Made by a program: the position numbers and the translations under genes | Notes under the pieces: model-generated | Seen by the model: the letters and a program-made list of their open reading frames with translations, nothing else | The model's database searches: none | What the model was told of the DNA's origin: nothing | Shown here: piece after piece, positions 26,146 to 34,174 of the stretch | How positions within the stretch are numbered: position 1 is the stretch's first letter | Layout of the letters: each line of letters opens with the position of its first letter | NCBI RefSeq assembly: GCF_022869825.1 | Contig: NZ_CP094971.1 | Coordinates: forward strand, 2,047,501-2,111,500 | DNA: 64,000 nucleotides | Source: Clostridium sp. BJN0001 | GTDB taxonomy: Bacteria; Bacillota; Clostridia; Clostridiales; Clostridiaceae | Reading direction: 5' to 3'

Positions 26146-28365
26146 TTACTCTGTTTTATTTATTATATCTTTTATTCTATCTTTAAGAGAAGTATATCTT
26201 TTTGTGCTCTCTGTATTTTTTATCATAAATTCTAATGCTTTTTGCATTCCAACTATTACAACAAGTTGCTTTGCCCTTGTTATACCCGTGTATAATAAAT
26301 TTCTATTCATTAAAAATGGTGATCCCATAAAAATAGGAATTACTATTACTTTAAATTCGCTTCCTTGGCTCTTATGAATTGTCGCTGCATATGATAAATC
26401 AAGATCATCAAGATTTGAAAAATCATAATTAACTTTTTTATCATCATCAAATATTACAGTTAATTTTTCATTTTCATTATTTATCTTTGTAATCATTCCA
26501 AGTTCTCCATTAAATATACCACTTCCATGTTCCAAAGAGGAATTAACATTACTCCACGGAAGAGAATAATTGTTTTTAATCTGCATAACTTTATCCCCTT
26601 CTCTAAATGTAACATCCTTATTCTTTATTTCTTTTTTAGATTGTGATTTTGGATTAAATACTTCTTGAAGTTTTGAATTAAGATTTATTACACCAAGAGT
26701 GCCTTTTTTCATAGGTGATAAAACCTGTATATCCCACACTCTATCCCATGTTTTGTTGAAATTAGGGAGTCTTTTCCCTATAAGATCAATAACTGTACTT
26801 AATATTTTTTCAGGATTTTCATGTCTTATAAAGAAAAAATCTTTATCTTTTTTATTTAAAATAGGCATAATTCCTTCATTTATTCTATGTGCATTTACTA
26901 CAATAAGACTTTCTTTAGCCTGCCTAAATATCTCTTTTAAGCATACAACTTTTATTGACTCGCTTTCAATTAGATCTTTTAGAACATTTCCAGGGCCTAC
27001 TGATGGAAGCTGATCAGAATCTCCTGCTATTATTATTCTTGTTCCAAGTTTAACAGCCTTTAAAAGATTATGCATTAAAATTACATCTATCATTGATGCT
27101 TCATCTATTACTATAACATCTGTTTCAATAGGTGATGATTCATCTTTATCAAATACAGTTTTTCCATCAGATTCTGAAACATTCATTTCAAGGAGCCTAT
27201 GTATAGTTCTAGCTTCTCTTCCTGTTGACTCTGTCATTCTTTTTGCTGCTCTCCCTGTAGGTGCACATAAAAGAACTTTCATTCCATTTTGTTCATATAT
27301 ATCTATTATACATTTTATTATAGTGGTTTTTCCTGTTCCAGGTCCACCTGTAATTATTTCAATTCCATTTGCAAAAGCACCTTTTATAGCTTCTTTTTGA
27401 GAATTTGAAAAATTTATTTCGTTTATTTTTTCAAAATTTTCTATATCAAAATCAATATCAGAATTTATAGTTTGATAGTTTTGCATATAAAGATTAATTA
27501 TCTTGCTTGTTATACCGAGTTCGCAATAATAGTAAGTTAATAGAAGAACTCTCTCCTCTTCACCTTTTTTTTCAACTATTATTTTCTTTTTACCAGCCAT
27601 ATCATATATATTTTCTAAGATATCTTCTTTCTTAACTTCTAAACTATCTGAACATTCATCTATAAGTTCATTTAGTGGCATATATGTATTTCCAGAATTA
27701 CAAAATCTATTTAAAATGTATTTTATTCCACTTTGAATTCTAAACGATGAATCATTTTTAATTCCTATACTCATTGCAATTCTGTCTGCTGTTTTAAATC
27801 CAATCCCTGATATTTCATCTGATAAAATATAAGGATTTCTATTAACTATTCCTTTTGCATTAGGTCCAAATTTTTTATATATCTTCATACACTGATTAGT
27901 ATTTACGCCATGACTTCCAAAGTATAAGACAATCTCTCTAAGTCCCTGTTTTTCTATATATGAATGATATATTATATCAAACTTTTTTTCACCTATTCCT
28001 TCAATTTCTTTAAGTCTTTCTATGCTATTTTCAAGTATATCTAATGTTTTTTCACCAAAAACATTAACTATTTTTTTTGCAGTTATAGGACCTATTCCTC
28101 TAATTATACCGGTAGATAAATAATTAATAACTGCTTCTTTAGATGTAGGTAAAATCTCTTCATATTCATTTATATTAAACTGCTTTCCAAACTTTTTATG
28201 TATAGTATAATATCCCTTCAAAGAAACATTCTGCCCAGATTTTATAAGAGGCACTATTCCAACAGCACTTATAATTTTATTTCCATTTCTTATTCTGCAC
28301 ACTGTATAACCTGTATCTTCATTCTGATATATAATACTTTCAACTAAACCTTCAAGTACCTCCAT
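26146..28365 (-). CDS. recD2: RecD2-type ATP-dependent DNA helicase
   Basis: 739 residues. N-terminal OB-like region (SIIYQNEDTGYTVCRIRNG), tandem helix-hairpin-helix segments (GIIRGIGPITAKKIV, GIGEKKFDIIY), SF1B helicase core with Walker A GGPGTGKTT (about 338), DEASM, GDSDQLPSVGPG and the C-terminal motif YAATIHKSQGSEF. This is the RecBC-independent RecD2 group, a 5'-3' helicase linked to repair and replication-fork maintenance. It lies 27 bases before the ComFA-like gene on the same strand, with its own upstream promoter. Confidence 0.95.
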   Translation of the reverse strand: MEVLEGLVESIIYQNEDTGYTVCRIRNGNKIISAVGIVPLIKSGQNVSLKGYYTIHKKFGKQFNINEYEEILPTSKEAVINYLSTGIIRGIGPITAKKIVNVFGEKTLDILENSIERLKEIEGIGEKKFDIIYHSYIEKQGLREIVLYFGSHGVNTNQCMKIYKKFGPNAKGIVNRNPYILSDEISGIGFKTADRIAMSIGIKNDSSFRIQSGIKYILNRFCNSGNTYMPLNELIDECSDSLEVKKEDILENIYDMAGKKKIIVEKKGEEERVLLLTYYYCELGITSKIINLYMQNYQTINSDIDFDIENFEKINEINFSNSQKEAIKGAFANGIEIITGGPGTGKTTIIKCIIDIYEQNGMKVLLCAPTGRAAKRMTESTGREARTIHRLLEMNVSESDGKTVFDKDESSPIETDVIVIDEASMIDVILMHNLLKAVKLGTRIIIAGDSDQLPSVGPGNVLKDLIESESIKVVCLKEIFRQAKESLIVVNAHRINEGIMPILNKKDKDFFFIRHENPEKILSTVIDLIGKRLPNFNKTWDRVWDIQVLSPMKKGTLGVINLNSKLQEVFNPKSQSKKEIKNKDVTFREGDKVMQIKNNYSLPWSNVNSSLEHGSGIFNGELGMITKINNENEKLTVIFDDDKKVNYDFSNLDDLDLSYAATIHKSQGSEFKVIVIPIFMGSPFLMNRNLLYTGITRAKQLVVIVGMQKALEFMIKNTESTKRYTSLKDRIKDIINKTE

Positions 28366-28403
28366 GATTATAATTTCCCTTTCTTAGCTTTAATCTTATA
28401 AAT

Positions 28404-28412
28404 ATTATAGCA
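28404..28412 (-). promoter_or_regulatory. Extended -10 promoter for recD2-comF operon
   Basis: On the minus strand TGCTATAAT is an extended -10 element located about 35 bases before the recD2 start. A -35 box is weak (TAAGAA at the right distance). The metK terminator lies just upstream, so an independent promoter is expected. Confidence 0.5.
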
Positions 28413-28444
28413 TAAAACACAATTACTTCTTAAAATACGCAAAA

Positions 28445-28480
28445 AAGGCCTTCATGAATAGCAATTCATGAAAGCCTTAA
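28445..28480 (-). terminator. Terminator after metK
   Basis: A 15-bp stem with one mismatch (28445-28459 with 28464-28478), loop AGCA, and A/T runs on both sides. It separates metK from recD2. Confidence 0.85.
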
Positions 28481-28485
28481 AAAAA

Positions 28486-29661
28486 TTATAAATATTTCTT
28501 TATTTCATCAACTTTATTAAGTTTTTCCCAAGGAAGATCTAAGTCATTTCTTCCAAAATGACCATAAGCTGCAACCTGTTTATATATAGGTCTTCTTAAA
28601 TCAAGATCTCTTATTATTGCACCTGGTCTTAAATCAAAGACTTTTTGAACAATTGAAACAATCTCATCTTCTGAAATCTTTGAAGTTCCAAATGTTTCAA
28701 CTTCAATTGATACTGGTCTAGCAACTCCAATTGCATAAGCAAGTTGAATTTCAAGTTTATCAGCTACTCCTGCTGCTACAAGGTTTTTAGCAACCCATCT
28801 TGCTGCATATGCTGCAGATCTATCAACCTTTGTTGGATCTTTTCCTGAGAAAGCTCCACCACCGTGTCTTCCATATCCGCCATATGTATCAACAATTATC
28901 TTTCTTCCTGTTAATCCAGAATCTCCTTGAGGTCCTCCTACAACGAATCTGCCTGTTGGGTTTATAAAATACTTTGTATTTTCATCTAAAAGATCAGATG
29001 AAACTACTTCGTTTATTACATACTGTTTCATATCTTTTTCTATCTGCTCTAATGATACTTTTTCACTATGCTGAGTAGAAATAACTATTGTATCAACTCT
29101 CTTAGGCTTATTATCTTCATATTCAATAGTAACTTGTGTTTTACCATCTGGTCTTAAATAAGGTAAAGTTTCATTTTTTCTAACTTCAGTAAGTCTTCTT
29201 GAAAGTTTATGTGCAAGTGAAATAGGAAGTGGCATATAATCATCTGTTTCGTTTGTAGCAAAACCAAACATCATTCCCTGATCTCCAGCACCTATTTTGT
29301 CTAGCTCGTCTTTATCTCCGCTTCTTGATTCAAGAGCTCCATCTACTCCCTGAGCTATATCTGATGACTGTTCGTCAATTGATGTAAGAACAGAGCATGT
29401 ATCACAATCAAAACCATACTTAGCTCTATCATAGCCTATTTCTCTTATTGTTTCTCTAACTACCTTAGGAATATCAACATAACAGTTTGTAGATATTTCT
29501 CCCATTACCATTACCATTCCTGTTGTTGTACATGTTTCGCATGCAACTCTTGCCATTTTATCTTCCGAAAGAATAGCATCAAGTATTGCATCAGAAATCT
29601 GATCGCACATTTTGTCTGGATGTCCTTCTGTAACTGATTCAGAAGTAAACAACTTTTTCAT
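28486..29661 (-). CDS. metK: S-adenosylmethionine synthetase
   Basis: 391 residues from the ATG at 29661; an earlier in-frame ATG at 29676 overlaps the GGAGGAG ribosome-binding site. Signatures: [20 protein letters not shown] (N-terminal His/Asp active-site block), [12 protein letters not shown], and the glycine-rich [25 protein letters not shown]. MetK makes SAM from methionine and ATP. A SAM-I riboswitch with its terminator precedes it, giving feedback control by the product. Confidence 0.98.
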   Translation of the reverse strand: MKKLFTSESVTEGHPDKMCDQISDAILDAILSEDKMARVACETCTTTGMVMVMGEISTNCYVDIPKVVRETIREIGYDRAKYGFDCDTCSVLTSIDEQSSDIAQGVDGALESRSGDKDELDKIGAGDQGMMFGFATNETDDYMPLPISLAHKLSRRLTEVRKNETLPYLRPDGKTQVTIEYEDNKPKRVDTIVISTQHSEKVSLEQIEKDMKQYVINEVVSSDLLDENTKYFINPTGRFVVGGPQGDSGLTGRKIIVDTYGGYGRHGGGAFSGKDPTKVDRSAAYAARWVAKNLVAAGVADKLEIQLAYAIGVARPVSIEVETFGTSKISEDEIVSIVQKVFDLRPGAIIRDLDLRRPIYKQVAAYGHFGRNDLDLPWEKLNKVDEIKKYL

Positions 29662-29713
29662 ATATTTCTCCTCCATTTCATACTCTATATCAATTTTTAA
29701 GTATTTCAGTAAA

Positions 29714-29745
29714 TAAAAAAACTCTTCTGATAAGAAGAGAATTTT
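29714..29745 (-). terminator. Attenuator terminator of the SAM-I riboswitch
   Basis: Minus strand CTCTTCT (29739-29733) pairs with AGAAGAG (29728-29722) over a 4-base loop, followed by a T run. CTTCTTATC in its 5' half can pair with GATAAGAAAG at the aptamer's 3' end, giving the usual antiterminator alternative. Confidence 0.88.
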
Positions 29746-29755
29746 TTTCTAATTT

Positions 29756-29863
29756 TCTTTCTTATCTTGTAGATTATTAGTATTCTACGGAATTTGCACC
29801 TTATATATTACAGGTTGCCGGGTTTCACAGGGCCCTTTCCCTCCACCTCTCTTGATAAGAGCA
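29756..29863 (-). ncRNA. SAM-I (S-box) riboswitch
   Basis: On the minus strand: CTCTTATCAAGAGAGGTGG, AGGGAAAGGGCCCTGTGAAA, CCCGGCAACC, GGTGCAAATTCC, then the closing GATAAG pairing with the 5' CTTATC. These are the S-box core blocks for SAM binding. The element lies directly before metK. Confidence 0.97.
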
Positions 29864-29885
29864 TATATTAATTTTTTCAAATGTA

Positions 29886-29914
29886 ATTCTATCATATGAA
29901 TTGTTCATCGTCAA
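29886..29914 (-). promoter_or_regulatory. SigA-type promoter for the SAM riboswitch-metK transcript
   Basis: Minus strand TTGACG (29914-29909), 17 bases, TAGAAT (29891-29886). The start falls near 29879, about 15 bases before the S-box. Confidence 0.7.
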
Positions 29915-29937
29915 TAGTTCATATATTCCAATAATAA

Positions 29938-29967
29938 TAAAAAGACTGTCTAAATATTAGACAGTCT
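29938..29967 (-). terminator. Terminator of the tRNA operon
   Basis: AGACTGTCTAA (29943-29953) and TTAGACAGTCT (29957-29967) form an 11-bp stem with a 3-base loop, followed on the minus strand by TTTT. It directly follows the last tRNA-Tyr. Confidence 0.85.
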
Positions 29968-29970
29968 AAG

Positions 29971-30055
29971 TGGTGGAGGAAGATGGATTCGAACCATCGA
30001 AACACGAAGTAACAGATTTACAGTCTGCCCCCTTTGGCCACTCGGGAACTCCTCC
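29971..30055 (-). tRNA. tRNA-Tyr (GTA), copy 1, last in operon
   Basis: 85-nt class II tRNA with long variable arm, encoded CCA and anticodon GTA. It differs from copies 2 and 3 at acceptor position 7 (GGAGGAG here, GGAGGAA there), giving a G-U instead of A-U closing pair. Confidence 0.96.
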
Positions 30056-30067
30056 TTAATAGTTTTG

Positions 30068-30142
30068 TGGAGCTGGCAATAGGAATCGAACCTACAACCT
30101 GCTGATTACAAGTCAGCTGCTCTACCGTTGAGCCATGCCAGC
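30068..30142 (-). tRNA. tRNA-Thr (TGT), copy 1
   Basis: 75-nt cloverleaf, acceptor GCTGGCA/TGCCAGC, encoded CCA, anticodon loop CTTGTAA giving TGT. Second-last in the operon and same sequence as copy 2. Confidence 0.96.
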
Positions 30143-30163
30143 ACAAGTATATTTTATTTTAAG

Positions 30164-30239
30164 TGGTGGGCACAACAGGGTTCGAACCTGTGACCCCCTG
30201 CTTGTAAGGCAGATGCTCTCCCAGCTGAGCTATGCGCCC
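30164..30239 (-). tRNA. tRNA-Val (TAC), copy 1
   Basis: 76-nt cloverleaf, acceptor GGGCGCA/TGTGCCC, encoded CCA, anticodon loop CTTACAA giving TAC. Same sequence as copy 2. Confidence 0.96.
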
Positions 30240-30245
30240 TTAAAA

Positions 30246-30330
30246 TGGTGGAGGAAGATGGATTCGAACCATCGAAACACGAAGTAACAGATTTACAGTC
30301 TGCCCCCTTTGGCCACTCGGGAATTCCTCC
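30246..30330 (-). tRNA. tRNA-Tyr (GTA), copy 2
   Basis: 85-nt class II tRNA with encoded CCA and anticodon GTA. The acceptor 5' strand reads GGAGGAA, as in copy 3. The spacer to tRNA-Thr copy 2 has one extra T relative to the equivalent spacer in the other unit. Confidence 0.96.
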
Positions 30331-30343
30331 ATAATAGTTTTTG

Positions 30344-30418
30344 TGGAGCTGGCAATAGGAATCGAACCTACAACCTGCTGATTACAAGTCAGCTGCTCTA
30401 CCGTTGAGCCATGCCAGC
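30344..30418 (-). tRNA. tRNA-Thr (TGT), copy 2
   Basis: 75-nt cloverleaf with anticodon TGT and encoded CCA, part of the second repeat unit. Confidence 0.96.
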
Positions 30419-30439
30419 ACAAGTATATTTTATTTTAAG

Positions 30440-30515
30440 TGGTGGGCACAACAGGGTTCGAACCTGTGACCCCCTGCTTGTAAGGCAGATGCTCTCCCAG
30501 CTGAGCTATGCGCCC
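30440..30515 (-). tRNA. tRNA-Val (TAC), copy 2
   Basis: 76-nt cloverleaf with anticodon TAC and encoded CCA, part of the second repeat unit. Confidence 0.96.
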
Positions 30516-30521
30516 TTAAAA

Positions 30522-30606
30522 TGGTGGAGGAAGATGGATTCGAACCATCGAAACACGAAGTAACAGATTTACAGTCTGCCCCCTTTGGCCACTCGGGAAT
30601 TCCTCC
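30522..30606 (-). tRNA. tRNA-Tyr (GTA), copy 3, first in operon
   Basis: 85-nt class II tRNA, anticodon GTA, encoded CCA. First tRNA transcribed; its 5' end is about 42 bases after the predicted transcription start. Confidence 0.96.
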
Positions 30607-30654
30607 ATATACTGTTCACTTGAAAGTTTTCTAAACTCGCAACCGACAAAGACT

Positions 30655-30683
30655 AGTATATAGTCAAATCAATTTTTTTTCAA
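30655..30683 (-). promoter_or_regulatory. SigA-type promoter of the tRNA operon
   Basis: Minus strand TTGAAA (30683-30678), exactly 17 bases, TATACT (30660-30655). It is the only near-consensus promoter in the gap before the seven tRNAs. Confidence 0.7.
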
Positions 30684-30767
30684 CTTAATATTATAGCCAT
30701 TATTTAAAATTACCTCTACATTTCGCTTATTTTCTCAGTTTTTCTTTGTTTTATTGCTTTATTCACT

Positions 30768-31169
30768 TTATATATTTATATTATCAAAATTGATATATTT
30801 TTTTAAAACTTTTTCTATTTTTTGATAGTCTTTGCTTCCAAGGCGCTTCTTTATTATATTAACATTATCTAAAAATGATTGACTATCGAGCTTACTATTA
30901 TTATCTTCTATTTTAAATAGTTCATCAGATGATAATTTTGATATTACAGATTTAACTTCAGTCTTATCCTCTGGACACATATTATTAATTATTGAATTTA
31001 AATCTATTTGTGTTGTACTTTCATTCTGATTAGTAGCCATTGCTTCAGTAGACTCTTCTTCATCTATTTTATTATTAGCCTCACTATATATGCTATCATT
31101 TGAAAATAAAATTAAACTATTTAATATTATAGTAAAAACAAAAATTCCTATCAAACATACTTTTTTCAT
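30768..31169 (-). CDS. Secreted or membrane-anchored protein of unknown function
   Basis: 133 residues beginning with a Sec-type signal or anchor (about 4-23), then a low-complexity acidic linker (about 31-55) and a small helical domain (about 56-133) rich in Lys, Asp and Ser. One cysteine (NNMCPEDK). No family recognised. Good ribosome-binding site AAAGGAGA. Divergent from the spore protein gene yyaC, and separated from the tRNA operon by the latter's promoter. It may be a poorly conserved Clostridium-specific envelope protein. Confidence 0.6.
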   Translation of the reverse strand: MKKVCLIGIFVFTIILNSLILFSNDSIYSEANNKIDEEESTEAMATNQNESTTQIDLNSIINNMCPEDKTEVKSVISKLSSDELFKIEDNNSKLDSQSFLDNVNIIKKRLGSKDYQKIEKVLKKYINFDNINI

Positions 31170-31280
31170 ATTAATCTCCTTTTATGTTTATTATTATCTA
31201 TATTAATTAATATTTCCATATAATATTTTTTTATACTATTTATATCTTTAATTTCATATATTTTCTAGAGGTGATTTATA

Positions 31281-31787
31281 TTGAATAATGAGTATATGTT
31301 ATCAAAACAGCTAATGAGATATTTAGATAAAGATACAGCAATAATCTGCATTGGAACTAATAAATGTATAGGAGATTCTCTTGGTCCTATTGTAGGTACA
31401 CTGCTTACTTTAAATTGTTTTCCTCTTCAAGTGTATGGAAATCTAAATCATCAAATTCACGCATTAAATATAGATAGAGAATTATCTGAAATATATAAAA
31501 AATTTAGCAATTCAAAGTTAATTGGAATAGACGCATGTCTTGGATATGAAAAAGATATTGGCACTATAAAAATTCGAAATTGTGCCTTAAATCCAGGAAG
31601 AGGTGTTGGTAAAACTCTTCCTAAAATCGGAACATCATCAATTATTGGAATTGTAGATTCAAGTAATAATTCTGATTCATTTTTTAACAAAAACATAAGT
31701 AAATCTTTTATAATGAATATGGCAAAATCTATTTCACGAATAATTTTTAATGCATATGATATGTATAACGATTCTTTTCATGATTAA
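31281..31787 (+). CDS. yyaC: Spore protease YyaC (DUF1256 family)
   Basis: 168 residues with a TTG start, six bases after AGAGGTGAT. Family blocks: IICIGTNKCIGDSLGPIVG (about 15-33), LIGIDACLGYEKDIGTIKIR and NPGRGVGKTLPKIGTSSIIGIVD. DUF1256/YyaC proteins share a fold with the germination protease GPR and hydrogenase-maturing proteases and are made during sporulation. The exact target is not established. Convergent with mbl. No sporulation-sigma promoter could be assigned with confidence. Confidence 0.9.
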   Translation: MNNEYMLSKQLMRYLDKDTAIICIGTNKCIGDSLGPIVGTLLTLNCFPLQVYGNLNHQIHALNIDRELSEIYKKFSNSKLIGIDACLGYEKDIGTIKIRNCALNPGRGVGKTLPKIGTSSIIGIVDSSNNSDSFFNKNISKSFIMNMAKSISRIIFNAYDMYNDSFHD

Positions 31788-31794
31788 TAAATTT

Positions 31795-31830
31795 TATAAA
31801 AAAATTGTGCACTAAATATTTAGTGCACAA
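31795..31830 (-). terminator. Terminator of the spoIIID-mbl transcript
   Basis: A perfect 26-bp palindrome (31805-31830; arms TTGTGCACTAA) is followed on the minus strand by a T-rich run. It lies between convergent mbl and yyaC. On the plus side the T run is absent, so it mainly serves mbl. Confidence 0.8.
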
Positions 31831-31869
31831 TACCTAAGTCTTTATATTTATATAATTTATATTCTAAAT

Positions 31870-32901
31870 TTAGTCTTCTATAAGAACAATTTCTTTTGAT
31901 TCTATATTTAGCTTATCTATATAATCAAGAACCTTTCCTGTTCCCTTTACAACACATTCAACTGGTTCATCTGCTATACGTGTCTCTACGCCTGTCCTAT
32001 ACGATATTAGCTTATCAAGACCATATAACATAGCTCCTCCACCAGTCATAAGTATTCCTTTTTCTGCAATATCTGCTGCAAGTTCAGGTGGTGTTTTTTC
32101 AAGAACTATTTTTACAGCTTCTGCAATACTCTCAACTGTTTCTTCTAGTGACTGTCTTACCTGTTCAGTAGTTATTTCAACTTCTCCAGGAAGTCCAGTA
32201 ATTAAATTACGACCTTTAATTGTATAAGTAAGATTTCTTGAATCTTTAAAAGCAGAACCAATAGATATTTTTAAATCTTCTGCGGTTTTTTCACCAATCA
32301 TAAGATTAAAATTAGATCTTATATATTTAATGATTGATTCATCAAACTTATCTCCAGCAACTTTAATTGATTTTCTTTCTACAACTCCGCCTAACGAAAT
32401 TACCGCAACGTCACATGTTCCGCCACCAATATCTACAACCATAGTTCCATCTGGTTTAGTAATCTCAAGACCGGCTCCTATTGCTGCTGCAAGTGGCTCT
32501 TCTATAAGATGTACTTCTTTTGCTCCTGAGTTCATACCGGCATCAATAATAGCTCTTTTTTCAACTTCAGTAGCTTGAGATGGCACACATATAACAATTC
32601 TAGGTGCTCTTATTCTCCTTTTTCCAGATGCTCTTTTTATAAATTCTGTTAACATTTTCTGTGTTATATCATAATCTGAAATCACACCATCTTTAAGTGG
32701 ACGTACAGCTACTATATTTCCAGGAGTTCTACCTATCATTTTTCTAGCTTCTTCCCCTATTGCAAGAATACTGTTATTATTCTTATTAATTGCAACAACA
32801 GAAGGTTCCTTTAATAATACGCCCTTTCCTTTTACATATACTAATACTGTTGCAGTGCCTAAATCAATTGCTATGTCTGTACCTGCTCTCAAAAAGCCCA
32901 T
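31870..32901 (-). CDS. mbl: MreB-like rod-shape actin homologue (Mbl)
   Basis: 343 residues. Actin-fold motifs: phosphate 1 IAIDLGTATVLVYVKGKG, phosphate 2 MVVDIGGGTCDVAVIS (about 157-172), and adenosine-binding ILMTGGGAMLYGLD (about 286-299). It organises lateral cell-wall synthesis at the membrane. Its place right after spoIIID is the signature position of mbl in Bacillus and Clostridium, so mbl is preferred over mreB. The start could also be TTG at 32904; AGGAG at 32911-32915 fits either. Confidence 0.93.
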   Translation of the reverse strand: MGFLRAGTDIAIDLGTATVLVYVKGKGVLLKEPSVVAINKNNNSILAIGEEARKMIGRTPGNIVAVRPLKDGVISDYDITQKMLTEFIKRASGKRRIRAPRIVICVPSQATEVEKRAIIDAGMNSGAKEVHLIEEPLAAAIGAGLEITKPDGTMVVDIGGGTCDVAVISLGGVVERKSIKVAGDKFDESIIKYIRSNFNLMIGEKTAEDLKISIGSAFKDSRNLTYTIKGRNLITGLPGEVEITTEQVRQSLEETVESIAEAVKIVLEKTPPELAADIAEKGILMTGGGAMLYGLDKLISYRTGVETRIADEPVECVVKGTGKVLDYIDKLNIESKEIVLIED

Positions 32902-32979
32902 CAATCTTCACTCCTATAATACATATTTCTGCATTTTATTGCACTATTCTACCATTTATATATTATAGTATTATTAAGC

Positions 32980-33234
32980 TTAAGATTCAATAGCTTTATA
33001 CTTCATTTGAGTTGCTCTTCCACCTCTTATATGTCTCTCTGCTTTATTAATTTCTAGTATTGTATGTGTCTTTTTTGCTATTTCAGGATTAAGCTTTGGA
33101 AGCCTTTCTGTCATATCCTTGTGTATTGTACTTTTACTTACTCCAAACTCTTTTGCAGTTTTTCTTATAGTCGATTTTGACTGAATTATATATTGAGCTA
33201 CCTCTAAAACTCTCTGTTCTATATAATCTTTCAT
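32980..33234 (-). CDS. spoIIID: Sporulation transcription regulator SpoIIID
   Basis: 84 residues, the standard size. Helix-turn-helix TIRKTAKEFGVSKSTIHKDMTERL (about 22-45), then NPEIAKKTHTILEINKAERHIRGGRATQMKY, which is nearly invariant in the family. SpoIIID is the mother-cell DNA-binding regulator that tunes SigE-dependent genes and leads to SigK. Ribosome-binding site GGAGTG, seven bases before the ATG. Between spoIIQ and mbl. Confidence 0.98.
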   Translation of the reverse strand: MKDYIEQRVLEVAQYIIQSKSTIRKTAKEFGVSKSTIHKDMTERLPKLNPEIAKKTHTILEINKAERHIRGGRATQMKYKAIES

Positions 33235-33270
33235 AAATTTTCACTCCTTGTCTTTATTTTTTTCTTTCAT

Positions 33271-33294
33271 AAGGACTGCACCGTTGCAGCCCTT
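33271..33294. other. Intercistronic hairpin between spoIIQ and spoIIID
   Basis: AAGGACTGCA (33271-33280) and TGCAGCCCTT (33285-33294) form a 10-bp stem with one mismatch and a CCGT loop. It is GC-rich for this genome. On the minus strand it is followed by ATGAAAG rather than T, so it is not a clear terminator. It could act in processing or partial termination. Confidence 0.6.
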
Positions 33295-33301
33295 AAATAA
33301 A

Positions 33302-34039
33302 TTATTTAGTTTTTAAGGAAAAATATTTAGATGGATTAACCTGCTCATTATTTGCGTTTAATACTTGTAAATTTAAAAATTCACCATATCTATCTTTACT
33401 AAATACTTTTGCAGTTTCTCCAACTTTAGCAATTACCTGACCTGCTTTAATGTTATCCCCCTTCTTAACTTTTAAATCTGGATCAAGATTTCCATAAATA
33501 GTTTTTATACCATTTGCATGTTTTAATTCAACAATATATCCTTGTTCAACTCCACTGTTCTCAGCTAATACTACAATTCCATCAGCAGCAGCCTTTACAT
33601 CTGTTCCTATTTTTGACTCAATGTTTACCCCCTTTATATTTCTAAATGTATTGTCTTCAACTTTTATAGGAGTTGGATATGAATATGTTCTGCTTACTAC
33701 ACCGCTTACTGGAAGAATAAACTTCTGAGCTGAATTTGATGAAACCTGTTTTGATGTTTTTTCGTCAGAAACAGCTTTCTTATTTTTTTCTTCATCTTTA
33801 TTATCTTTTGAGTTATCAACTCTTTCTGCGTTCTGAATATTTTCTACTTCAGAGCTATCTTCCTTAAATGCTATCTCATTATTTGAATCTTGAGCCTCAT
33901 TTGCATTCCTGTCTGCTATAATGTTTTTGTATGATAAAGTCCCTGCTGTTACTAACATACATAGACAAACAAACAATGCAATATAAAATCCTTCCTTTTT
34001 AAGAATACCTTTCAATTTCTGTTTTAAATTTGTGTCCAT
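33302..34039 (-). CDS. spoIIQ: SpoIIQ-like engulfment protein with degenerate LytM domain
   Basis: 245 residues from ATG 34039 (AGGAGGTG upstream): one membrane helix (about 19-36), charged linker, and a LytM/M23 domain (about 107-245). Gene order spoIID-spoIIQ-spoIIID identifies it. In Bacillus, SpoIIQ in the forespore membrane binds SpoIIIAH across the septum. The zinc and catalytic residues of active M23 enzymes are missing: HxxxD reads NIKGVN, YxHL reads YGNLD, and HLHF reads FLNL. It is therefore probably structural, like the Bacillus protein and unlike the zinc-binding Clostridioides difficile version. Confidence 0.9.
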   Translation of the reverse strand: MDTNLKQKLKGILKKEGFYIALFVCLCMLVTAGTLSYKNIIADRNANEAQDSNNEIAFKEDSSEVENIQNAERVDNSKDNKDEEKNKKAVSDEKTSKQVSSNSAQKFILPVSGVVSRTYSYPTPIKVEDNTFRNIKGVNIESKIGTDVKAAADGIVVLAENSGVEQGYIVELKHANGIKTIYGNLDPDLKVKKGDNIKAGQVIAKVGETAKVFSKDRYGEFLNLQVLNANNEQVNPSKYFSLKTK

Positions 34040-34125
34040 ATTTACTAACACCTCCTTTTTTTATTGTTTCCTTTTTTTGAAAAATAATACATAACCTTAA
34101 CTTTTTTTCTAATTTTTTTATTAGC

Positions 34126-34159
34126 GCAAAAAATACCTCCGTACTATGTGTACAGAGGT
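34126..34159 (-). terminator. Terminator after spoIID
   Basis: ACCTCCGTAC (34135-34144) and GTACAGAGGT (34150-34159) form a 10-bp stem with one mismatch and a 5-base loop, followed on the minus strand by a T run. spoIIQ therefore probably has its own promoter. Confidence 0.8.
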
Positions 34160-34174
34160 TAATAAAAATACTAT

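Larger units (their letters stand above)
29971..30606 (-). repeat. Tandem repeat of a Tyr-Val-Thr tRNA unit, about 2.3 copies
   Basis: The unit is about 276 bases including identical spacers (the Thr-Val spacer contains AAGTATATTTTATTTTAAG in both units). The array reads Tyr-Val-Thr-Tyr-Val-Thr-Tyr in transcription order. Only two small differences between units were noticed: one acceptor-stem base in tRNA-Tyr copy 1 and one spacer T. This indicates recent duplication or ongoing gene conversion. Confidence 0.92.

Noticed and set aside
30240..30422. Open reading frame running through the tRNA genes
   Set aside because: It is an artefact of mature tRNA sequence on the same strand; all bases are accounted for by tRNA-Thr, tRNA-Tyr and spacers.
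29971..30606. Regularly repeated sequence resembling a CRISPR array
   Set aside because: The repeats are tRNA genes with cloverleaf structure and encoded CCA, not short repeats with unique spacers.
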